6,874 nucleotides of DNA, taken from assembly GCA_023248415.1 (NCBI GenBank), contig JAHFEP010000110.1:2141-9014 (forward strand), given 5' to 3'. The notes beneath the pieces were generated by a model. That model had not been told where the DNA came from and searched no databases. It saw only the letters and a program-made list of their open reading frames with translations. The stretch comes from Nitrospirota bacterium. Lineage in GTDB: Bacteria; Nitrospirota; CAKKRA01; 9FT-COMBO-42-15. Made by a program: the position numbers and the translations under genes. Below are positions 1 through 5,762 of this stretch, one piece after another (position 1 is the first letter of the stretch; each line of letters begins with the position of its first letter).

Positions 1-1673
1 ACTAAATAACCCTGAAACTCATCGCATCCCTCAGCAGATAAGAATTTTAATTGCTCTTCTGTTTCCACCCCCTCAGCAACAACCCGCAGCTTCAAACAAT
101 GCGACATGGCAATGATTGCCTTAACAATCGCAGCGCTGTCCGTATCCTTTGTAGCATCTTTTACAAACGAGCGGTCAATCTTTAGCGCATCTACAGGAAA
201 ACGTCTTAAATAGCTCAGGGAAGAATAGCCTGTTCCAAAATCATCCACTGATATCTTTAGCCCCAATTTCCTTAACTCGCTTAATATTTCAGCAGTTGAT
301 TTTGTATCCTGAATTATGCTCTCTGTAATCTCCAGCTCAAGATATTTTGGGTCCAGAGCAGTTTCTGATAAAGCCTGCTCTACTGTTTTTATAAGATTCT
401 GCTGCTTAAACTGTTTGCCTGACAGGTTTACAGATAGAAAAATAGGGGCAAAACCTTCTGACTGCCATGCCTTATTCTGCCTGCAGGCAACGTGCAGTAT
501 CCACTCGCCAATTGGCACAATCAGTCCATTTTCCTCTGCCATTGGAATAAACTGCAAAGGAGGCACCATGCCTTTCTGTGGATGCTGCCAACGTATGAGC
601 GCTTCAAATCCAACAACATTTTTTGTGCGGATATCAATCCTCGGCTGGTAATAAACCATGAACTCCTGCTTATCCAGCGCCTTGCGCAGGTCATTTTCAA
701 GGGTGAGGCTATCTAAGGCAGTCTTGTTCAGGGACTGTTCATAGAACTTATAATTATTCCTTCCCTCATTTTTTGCATGGTACATTGCAGTATCGCAATT
801 TTTAAGCAGGGTATCAACATCCTCGCCGTCTATAGGATATATGGCAATACCGATGCTTGCAGTAACAAACACCTCCTGCCCTTCTATGTCACATGGCTGG
901 GCTATCGCATCAAGAATTCGCTGAGCAACCTTCATTGCATCATGAAGCTGGGCAATCTCTGTCAGCAATATGGTAAACTCATCCCCGCCAAGACGGGCTA
1001 CAACAGTGTCAAATTCATCTGTGCTGTAGCGGCTGACAGAGTCGCTCTTGCGAATACAGTTAGATAAACGGTCTGCGACCTGCTTCAGCAGCTCGTCGCC
1101 CACAGAATGTCCCAGTGTATCATTGATGCGCTTAAAATTATCAAGGTCAAGGAATAATATTGCCAGCAGCCTTTGATACCGCCTGGCCACAGATAAAGTC
1201 TGGTTCAGACGGTCTTTAAACAAGATGCGGTTCGGGAGGTTTGTTAAACTATCATAATAGGCTAAAAATAATATCCTCTCCTCTGCCTTCTTCCGTTCAA
1301 TGGCATAGCGGATAGAATGCTCCAGAGCGGATGCATCAATCTTTCCCTTGATAAGATAATCTGCAGCGCCTGACTTCATTGACTCAATATCTACTTCATG
1401 GTCGCCCTGCCCTGTCAGCATAATTACGGGCGACTTGCATCCGCTCTTAACAGTTTCTCGCAAAAGCTCAAGCCCGCTATGCTCGCCAAGACGGTAATCA
1501 AAGAGATATACATCATGTTTATTTTGTTTAATAGCTTCAAAGGCAGTATTATATGTTGGCGTCCAGTCAAGAAGGTAGCCTGCCCCTCCGATTTCAGAAA
1601 GCATATCGCGGGTTATAACATAATCATCTTCATCATCTTCTACAAGAAGTATTTTAATCTGCTGTTCTTCCAT
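1..1673 (-). CDS. Response regulator with REC-GGDEF-EAL domains (c-di-GMP synthesis/degradation), 3' end outside window
   Basis: This is a bifunctional-type cyclic-di-GMP regulator. From the ATG at 1671-1673 the frame stays open for 557 codons to the window edge; roughly 20-30 C-terminal residues are probably missing. The N-terminal receiver (about 7-125) shows the acidic pocket EDDEDD, phospho-acceptor D59 in LFDYR, T87 in MLTG and K109 in LIKG. The GGDEF domain (about 145-300) has metal/substrate residues in DLDNFKRIND and an intact GGDEF at 229-233. The EAL domain (about 325 onward) has EAL at 357-359, VNLSG, LEITES, DDFGTGYS with D477/D478, EGVE at 534-537 and FQGYL with Q554. Both catalytic domains therefore look competent, though many such proteins use only one. 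It starts 8 bases after the Rcp1-like gene's stop; a TAGG seven bases upstream, overlapping that stop, may serve as a weak ribosome site. The product is cytoplasmic and presumably phosphorylated by the adjacent kinase (inference). Confidence 0.95.
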   Translation of the reverse strand, partial: MEEQQIKILLVEDDEDDYVITRDMLSEIGGAGYLLDWTPTYNTAFEAIKQNKHDVYLFDYRLGEHSGLELLRETVKSGCKSPVIMLTGQGDHEVDIESMKSGAADYLIKGKIDASALEHSIRYAIERKKAEERILFLAYYDSLTNLPNRILFKDRLNQTLSVARRYQRLLAILFLDLDNFKRINDTLGHSVGDELLKQVADRLSNCIRKSDSVSRYSTDEFDTVVARLGGDEFTILLTEIAQLHDAMKVAQRILDAIAQPCDIEGQEVFVTASIGIAIYPIDGEDVDTLLKNCDTAMYHAKNEGRNNYKFYEQSLNKTALDSLTLENDLRKALDKQEFMVYYQPRIDIRTKNVVGFEALIRWQHPQKGMVPPLQFIPMAEENGLIVPIGEWILHVACRQNKAWQSEGFAPIFLSVNLSGKQFKQQNLIKTVEQALSETALDPKYLELEITESIIQDTKSTAEILSELRKLGLKISVDDFGTGYSSLSYLRRFPVDALKIDRSFVKDATKDTDSAAIVKAIIAMSHCLKLRVVAEGVETEEQLKFLSAEGCDEFQGYL

Positions 1674-1681
1674 ATCAATGC

Positions 1682-2137
1682 CTAATCCTTTTTTGGAGTC
1701 AGCTCAACAATCTCAAACCAATATTCTGAGAGTGTTTTTACAATAGCCACTAATGATACAAATGAAACAGGCTTTGTAATAAATGAATTTACACCAAGGT
1801 CGTATGTCCTGAAGATATCCTCCTCTGATTTTGAGGTTGTAAGCGCCACAATGGGAATCTGTCTAAGCTTTGGGTCGCTCTTAATCTCTTTAAGCGCCTC
1901 TCGGCCGTCCTTTCTGGGCATATTCAGGTCAAGCAGAATCAACCCGGGCCTGGGAGAACTTTCTGGATTGGAATAACGGCCTCTCCTGTAGAGGTAATCC
2001 ATTAATTCTTCGCCGTCATTCACAAAACGCATGTCATTGGCCAGTTTAATCTCTTCAAAGGCCTCTGTGGTCAACATCCTGTCCTCTTCATCGTCTTCAG
2101 CCATTAAAATCGTAATAGGTGACCCTTGCTTTATCAT
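1682..2137 (-). CDS. Single-domain response regulator, Rcp1-like (CheY superfamily)
   Basis: A 151-residue receiver without an output domain, of the type paired with Cph1/phytochrome-like histidine kinases. The acidic pair D15/D16 sits in AEDDEEDR, the phospho-acceptor is D70 in LILLDLNMP, the switch Thr is T100 in ALTTSK, and K122-P123 is in FITKPV. An insertion before the phospho-acceptor strand (YRRGRYSNPESSPRPG) and the LTTSKSEEDI segment are typical of the Rcp1 subfamily and unlike chemotaxis CheY. Its ATG overlaps the kinase TGA as ATGA, so the two are almost certainly translationally coupled and act as a pair. Lacking an effector domain, it probably works by protein contact, as a phosphate sink, or as an intermediate competing with the REC-GGDEF-EAL protein encoded next. 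That choice is inference. Confidence 0.95.
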   Translation of the reverse strand: MIKQGSPITILMAEDDEEDRMLTTEAFEEIKLANDMRFVNDGEELMDYLYRRGRYSNPESSPRPGLILLDLNMPRKDGREALKEIKSDPKLRQIPIVALTTSKSEEDIFRTYDLGVNSFITKPVSFVSLVAIVKTLSEYWFEIVELTPKKD

Positions 2138-4368
2138 AGATTTCCTCCTTTTTGCTTAACAGGCAGGGCAACAATAAACATTGCCCCCTGCCCCACACTG
2201 CTTTTTGCTGTAATGGCGCCGCCATGACGCTCAACAATCTTGCGGCAGACAGCAAGGCCTATGCCTGTCCCTTCATATTCGCTGCGGCTGTGCAGCCTCT
2301 GAAAAACGCCAAAGATGCGGTCAAGATACTTCTCGTCAAAGCCAATGCCATTATCCTCCACAATAATCTGGCAAAACTTACTATCAGAGAAAACCATATC
2401 AGAGGCTTCTTTCAAAGGTTTGCTATATACCTTTACCACAGGGGGTTCATCCTTCTTATGAAATTTCAGCGCATTGCCAAGAAGGTTCTGAAATAACTGG
2501 CGCATCTGCAGCGGGTCAGCGTCAATTACTGGAATGGTGTCTAATTCAATGCTGCCGTGCGTCTGCTCCAAACGCACCTCCAGATCTGAAATTACATCGT
2601 GAACCACCTTCTTAAGGTCAACAGAGACAAAGAGCTGAGCCCTGGTGGTAATGCGGGAAAAGGTCAGCAGGCCGTTAATCAGCCCCTCCATTCGTTCTGC
2701 TGCATTCTGCATACGGTCAAGATAATCCCGGCTTTGGGTATCAAGCATATTGCTGATTTTGGCATTAAGCCTTTCGCCGAATGCCTTAATCTTTCGCAGA
2801 GGCTCCTGCAAATCATGCGAGGCTATATATGCAAACTGCTCAAGCTCCTTATTGCTCCTCTGCAATTCGTTGGAAAATTTCTGCAGCCTCTCATTTGCGC
2901 TCTTAAGCTCTGTAATGTCCTGTGCAACACACACAATACCCTGAGGCATGCCATTATAATCACACAATATTGATGCAGAAAAAAGAACTGGTATTTCTCT
3001 GCCATTTTTTGCAACATAAATTTTTTCCGTGTCTCTAACAGAATCTATTTTTATTAAATTATTCAAGTCATTCTCTTTGAACAATTTCTCTTCTGCAGTA
3101 AAAATCATATCAATAGGCTTTCCTACCAATTCCTCTTCCCTGTATTCAAGAAGTTTAAGGGCAGATCTGTTAACTGTTTTAATAGCTCCGTCAAGACCAA
3201 GAACTATAAGCGTTTCTGCCATACTCTTAACAATATTATTGACATAATCCCTTGAAACAGTTGTCTCCTGAAGGCTTTTTGACATCTTATTAAAACTATC
3301 AGTCAGCTCCCCTATTTCATCTCTGGATTTTGTTTTCAACTCTATCCCAAGATTCCCTCTGCCAACCTCTGCTGCTGCATCCCTCAGTTGTATTATTGGT
3401 TTTACAACTGAATTAGCAAAAAACAATACAATAAAGACTGAAAAAATAATTATCGGCAATGAAACAGCAATAACCCTGTCCCTTAACTCAACAGCAGGGG
3501 CAAAGGCCTTTGTTGTCGGGATGTGCATAATTAATTTCCAGCCATTTCCCTTAAAGTCCTGATAGCCCGCTTCATCGGTAAAGACAAAGATATTTTTTTC
3601 TTTTAATTCTTTATGTATATTAAAATACCCTTTTATATTCCCGACCCTTTTATTCATCATAAATTTTTTTATATCTTCCCACATTGCCAATCTTTCCTTT
3701 AATATCCCCTTTCTGTTATAGTTTGAATAAAGCAATAAACCGCCTCTGTTAATCAGGTCTATCTCTGTATCTTCTCCATGTATGCCGACTGCTTTATTTA
3801 CTACATCATATAATTTGCCAATTGGCATTCTCGCAACCACTACGCCAAATACATTTCCATCTTTATCCTTCACAGGTGATGCAAAATAAATAATAGCAGC
3901 ATTTAACTCCTCTACAAATCTGATGTCAGATGCTGAACTTACAACACCGTTGCGAAGCGCATCTTCAGTCCATTGGCTTGATTTATTCTTTTTGCCAAGG
4001 TGCATCATGCTGGTATCCGCTATCCTTGTAAGATTTACATCAAAAAAGGAGAGAGAAATATAAATTTTATACAGATTCCTGTATTCTATTAACCTTTCTG
4101 TGATTGTTTTAGAAGTGGAATTTCTTGTCCTGATTATCGGGTCGCTGGCAATCAACCTTATATCCAAAGACCTTTCATATAACACCATGTCTACAGCATC
4201 CATTGTCTTTAATGCTGTATCTTCCAATCCCTTTGTTATCTGCATTTCCAGTGTTTTAACATTTGACATATAGACAATATAAGAAATAGAAATGCCGAGG
4301 GCAAGGGTTATCCCCAGCATTAATAAGGTGAGCTTTAACTTAAAACTTATCGGCCTTGCTGTCAGCAT
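2134..4368 (-). CDS. Transmembrane sensor histidine kinase: periplasmic sensor domain-HAMP-PAS-HisKA-HATPase
   Basis: A 744-residue inner-membrane kinase. A short cytoplasmic N-terminus precedes TM1 (about 11-33). A periplasmic region of about 265 residues, of the size and style of a double Cache domain (segments such as YFASPVKDKDGNVFGVVVAR), leads to TM2 (about 299-320). HAMP follows (about 321-372), then PAS (about 376-487, with ENDL and a PAC-like end at VAQDITELK) and a short helical linker. HisKA has phospho-acceptor H518 in ASHDLQEPLRK. The ATPase domain has N-box N632 in GNALKF, G1 DNGIGF with D672, and G2 GTGIGL at 700-705. All catalytic boxes are intact. The H-box and the FQRLHSRSEYEGTGIG region resemble phytochrome-type kinases, which fits the Rcp1-like partner. 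The start has no strong ribosome site and lies 23 bases after the binding-protein stop, so coupled translation is possible. The ligand is unknown; the upstream binding protein or a direct Cache ligand are candidates. Confidence 0.95.
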   Translation of the reverse strand: MLTARPISFKLKLTLLMLGITLALGISISYIVYMSNVKTLEMQITKGLEDTALKTMDAVDMVLYERSLDIRLIASDPIIRTRNSTSKTITERLIEYRNLYKIYISLSFFDVNLTRIADTSMMHLGKKNKSSQWTEDALRNGVVSSASDIRFVEELNAAIIYFASPVKDKDGNVFGVVVARMPIGKLYDVVNKAVGIHGEDTEIDLINRGGLLLYSNYNRKGILKERLAMWEDIKKFMMNKRVGNIKGYFNIHKELKEKNIFVFTDEAGYQDFKGNGWKLIMHIPTTKAFAPAVELRDRVIAVSLPIIIFSVFIVLFFANSVVKPIIQLRDAAAEVGRGNLGIELKTKSRDEIGELTDSFNKMSKSLQETTVSRDYVNNIVKSMAETLIVLGLDGAIKTVNRSALKLLEYREEELVGKPIDMIFTAEEKLFKENDLNNLIKIDSVRDTEKIYVAKNGREIPVLFSASILCDYNGMPQGIVCVAQDITELKSANERLQKFSNELQRSNKELEQFAYIASHDLQEPLRKIKAFGERLNAKISNMLDTQSRDYLDRMQNAAERMEGLINGLLTFSRITTRAQLFVSVDLKKVVHDVISDLEVRLEQTHGSIELDTIPVIDADPLQMRQLFQNLLGNALKFHKKDEPPVVKVYSKPLKEASDMVFSDSKFCQIIVEDNGIGFDEKYLDRIFGVFQRLHSRSEYEGTGIGLAVCRKIVERHGGAITAKSSVGQGAMFIVALPVKQKGGNL
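2144..2150 (-). promoter_or_regulatory. Strong Shine-Dalgarno of the Rcp1-like gene, inside the kinase 3' end
   Basis: AAGGAGG read on the minus strand lies six bases before the ATG at 2135-2137. It is encoded by the last kinase codons (KGGNL then stop). With the ATGA stop/start overlap it fixes the receiver start and indicates translational coupling. Confidence 0.85.
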
Positions 4369-4391
4369 TGTGGTTAATGATGTTAAAACTA

Positions 4392-5369
4392 TTATCCTCT
4401 GGTTAAATCATTAACAAACATTGGCTCAATAACCTCGTCAATATTCGGCATCTTTGACAACTGTCCCCTCTTAAAATAAAAATCAGCAATGCCCTCCCCA
4501 AAACTGTGCAGCGATGCTGCGCCTTTCTTTCCCATCGCCTCAACATTCTCTTTTAAATCAAGATGGCGGACATCATTAAACCCGCCATCCATCTCTTCAA
4601 CAGACATCTCCTCTGCTTTTGCCATAAGCTTCATTGCCTCTTCCCTGTTTGAAAAAACAAATGCCTTTGCTTCCGCCAATGATTTAATTATCCGTTTTAT
4701 ATCCTCAGGCCTCTCTTTGATTATCCTTGTATTAAATGACAGAACATCCGATATAATGCCCGGAATATCCCCTGCCTTTGCCAATTTCTTATAACCCTTT
4801 TTCAAAGCCTGCGAAGTTACAGGCTCCCATGTGTGGCCTGCATCAATCTTCCGCTGCTCCAGAGCAGTCAATACATCCAGAGCAGGGATATTTTCAAACT
4901 TCACATCTGCCTCTTTTAATCCTGCCTTCTCCAGTGTTTTAAGGACAAAGATATGCGAAAAGGTATTCACCCCTTCAAAACTTATAACTTTACCTTTAAG
5001 GCTTGATACAGATTTCAGCCCTACCCTTCCCATTATTACATCCCCTGCATCTGAATAGTCCGAGATATAAACCACCTTAGTTGTAATCCCTTCTGAATTA
5101 AACATGATAACATCTGCAAGCACATCAAAGAATCCGTCAACCTCTCCATTTTTATACAACTCAGCAGATTCAGTAATATTCTTTTTAAGTATTAATTCAA
5201 CATCAACATTATTCTTCTTAAAAAAACCCTTTTCCTTTGCAATAAAGGCATGGGCATAACCCGGCCAGACATTTATGCTTATCTTTATCGGCCTCTGCTC
5301 TTTCTTTGCACAGCCTGAAATCAGAATTATGGTTAACAAAATTATGGATAAGAATATTGCCTTTCTCAT
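4392..5369 (-). CDS. NMT1/THI5-like ABC-type substrate-binding lipoprotein
   Basis: A 325-residue periplasmic solute-binding protein of the NMT1/THI5/SsuA-like fold. The start is set at the ATG 5367-5369, because AAGGA lies five bases upstream and the protein then begins with a classic lipoprotein signal: MRK, a hydrophobic stretch, and lipobox I-S-G-C with C20 as the lipidated cysteine. A longer reading from a TTG at 5495 is open, but it adds 42 residues before the signal and lacks a ribosome site. Family-type segments are INVWPGYAHAFIAKEKGFF at the start of the mature protein, VDGFFDVLADV, LKGKVISFEGVNTFSHIFVL and the hinge-like DAGHTWEPVTSQAL. Substrates in this family include thiamine precursors, sulfonates, nitrate and taurine; none can be assigned here. 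No permease or ATPase is adjacent. The kinase follows after 23 bases, which suggests a sensory rather than transport role (inference). Confidence 0.9.
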   Translation of the reverse strand: MRKAIFLSIILLTIILISGCAKKEQRPIKISINVWPGYAHAFIAKEKGFFKKNNVDVELILKKNITESAELYKNGEVDGFFDVLADVIMFNSEGITTKVVYISDYSDAGDVIMGRVGLKSVSSLKGKVISFEGVNTFSHIFVLKTLEKAGLKEADVKFENIPALDVLTALEQRKIDAGHTWEPVTSQALKKGYKKLAKAGDIPGIISDVLSFNTRIIKERPEDIKRIIKSLAEAKAFVFSNREEAMKLMAKAEEMSVEEMDGGFNDVRHLDLKENVEAMGKKGAASLHSFGEGIADFYFKRGQLSKMPNIDEVIEPMFVNDLTRG

Positions 5370-5374
5370 AATCT

Positions 5375-5379
5375 TCCTT
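5375..5379 (-). promoter_or_regulatory. Ribosome binding site that decides the lipoprotein start
   Basis: AAGGA (within GAAGGA) on the minus strand with a five-base spacer to ATG 5367-5369. It supports this start over the longer TTG-initiated reading, because the lipoprotein signal peptide then begins at residue 1. Confidence 0.75.
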
Positions 5380-5546
5380 CTCTTAGACGCTTTAATAAAC
5401 TGTGTTTCATATATTTTGTTTTTTAGAATAATATTTGATGATTCAGTTTCTAAAAATCTAATCCTGGCAAACCCTAAAAGAACAACTTGAATCAATAAAG
5501 AATGGAACTGCTCAGATATGAATTATGTTTAATGACATGATAACTT

Positions 5547-5606
5547 AAAGCCACATTGGAATTTCTTAATAGCTAATTATATCATATTTTCAAAAAAAGT
5601 GGCTTT
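5547..5606. repeat. Interrupted inverted repeat AAAGCCAC / GTGGCTTT flanking the extended -10
   Basis: The arms are at 5547-5554 and 5599-5606, perfect over 8 bases, with a 44-base gap. The centre (5576.5) falls at the edge of the minus-strand -10 hexamer, and the arm centres are 52 bases apart, about five helical turns. It could be a paired operator or an RNA stem. An 8-base repeat at this spacing can also arise by chance in AT-rich DNA, so the functional call is weak even though the repeat is real. Confidence 0.4.
5576..5584 (-). promoter_or_regulatory. Extended -10 promoter element for the leftward signalling operon
   Basis: The minus strand reads TGATATAAT, a perfect match to the extended -10 form TGnTATAAT. 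The -35 position (about 5599-5604) is poor, which extended -10 promoters tolerate or which may reflect an activator. Transcription would begin near 5569, giving a leader of about 200 bases before the lipoprotein ATG. It is the best promoter candidate seen on this strand; assignment is by motif only. Confidence 0.5.
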
Positions 5607-5622
5607 TATATACAAAAAAGCC
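5591..5622 (-). terminator. Terminator-like hairpin in the divergent intergenic region
   Basis: On the minus strand GGCTTTT (5622-5616) pairs with AAAAGCC (5607-5601) around an 8-base loop. It is followed by AC and seven T residues (5598-5592), which matches an intrinsic terminator in outline, though the stem has only three G-C pairs. On the plus strand the same hairpin is followed by CTCTTTT, a weaker T tract. It lies just upstream of the leftward extended -10, so it could insulate that promoter from read-through. No gene is known to end here, and it may be fortuitous. Confidence 0.35.
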
Positions 5623-5689
5623 CTCTTTTGCCTGCATAACTAAAGGGAAAACAATGAAAAAGCCGTGTTTAAAATCAGCTACTTTGCTG

Positions 5690-5718
5690 TTGCAAATCTG
5701 TGCTTATTAATGTAATAT
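5690..5718 (+). promoter_or_regulatory. Sigma-70-like promoter for the OmpA-family gene
   Basis: TTGCAA (5690-5695, -35) and TAATAT (5713-5718, -10) are separated by exactly 17 bases. The -35 is close to consensus and the -10 is a moderate match. The start would be near 5725, leaving a short leader of about 40 bases before the ATG at 5763. Motif-based call only. Confidence 0.45.
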
Positions 5719-5750
5719 TTAGCAATGTTCAATAACTAATATATTATACG

Positions 5751-5756
5751 AGGAGG
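5751..5756 (+). promoter_or_regulatory. Strong Shine-Dalgarno of the OmpA-family gene, inside a palindrome
   Basis: AGGAGG sits six bases before the ATG at 5763 and fixes that start. It overlaps the perfect 8-base palindrome GAGGCCTC (5753-5760). There is no loop, so self-folding of the RNA is unlikely; the palindrome may be incidental. Confidence 0.8.
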
Positions 5757-5762
5757 CCTCTT

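Larger units (their letters stand above)
5370..5762. other. Divergent intergenic region, AT-rich
   Basis: These 393 bases separate the leftward signalling operon from the rightward OmpA-family operon. They contain an extended -10 element (minus), a sigma-70-like promoter (plus), a terminator-like hairpin and an 8-base interrupted inverted repeat. The predicted leader of the leftward operon is about 200 bases; I recognised no known riboswitch, tRNA or small-RNA consensus in it. Only very short open frames occur (see rejected items). Confidence 0.8.

Noticed and set aside
316..1685. Several plus-strand frames of 70-110 codons opposite the REC-GGDEF-EAL gene
   Set aside because: The minus-strand frame has complete, ordered domain motifs across the whole stretch. 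The plus-strand frames overlap it fully and show no family motifs.
5385..5480. Sigma-54 promoter or weak sigma-70 promoter closer to the lipoprotein start
   Set aside because: TTGCC and TGGCA fragments near 5465-5472 lack the required GG/GC partner spacing. A TTGTTC/ATTAGA pair is too far from consensus compared with the perfect extended -10 at 5576-5584.
2152..5490. Plus-strand frames opposite the kinase and binding-protein genes, and a 64-codon minus-strand frame at 2823-3017
   Set aside because: They lie entirely within well-supported coding regions in other frames, without recognisable domains, ribosome sites or promoters.
5590..5637. Minus-strand 15-codon frame starting MQAKEGFF
   Set aside because: It has no ribosome binding site and ends in the T tract of the terminator-like hairpin. 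I kept the wider start-less frame only as a low-interest finding and do not call a gene.
5654..5710. Plus-strand 18-codon frame starting MKKPCLKS with AAAGGG upstream, resembling a leader peptide
   Set aside because: It overlaps the predicted -35 element of the OmpA-family promoter and so would lie mostly outside that transcript. It has no regulatory codon run and no supporting structure. Most likely chance.
5370..5762. Possible c-di-GMP (GEMM), TPP or other riboswitch upstream of the signalling operon
   Set aside because: I looked for the conserved cores of the GEMM, TPP, fluoride and preQ1 classes on both strands and did not see them. A covariance-model search would be needed to rule out other classes.
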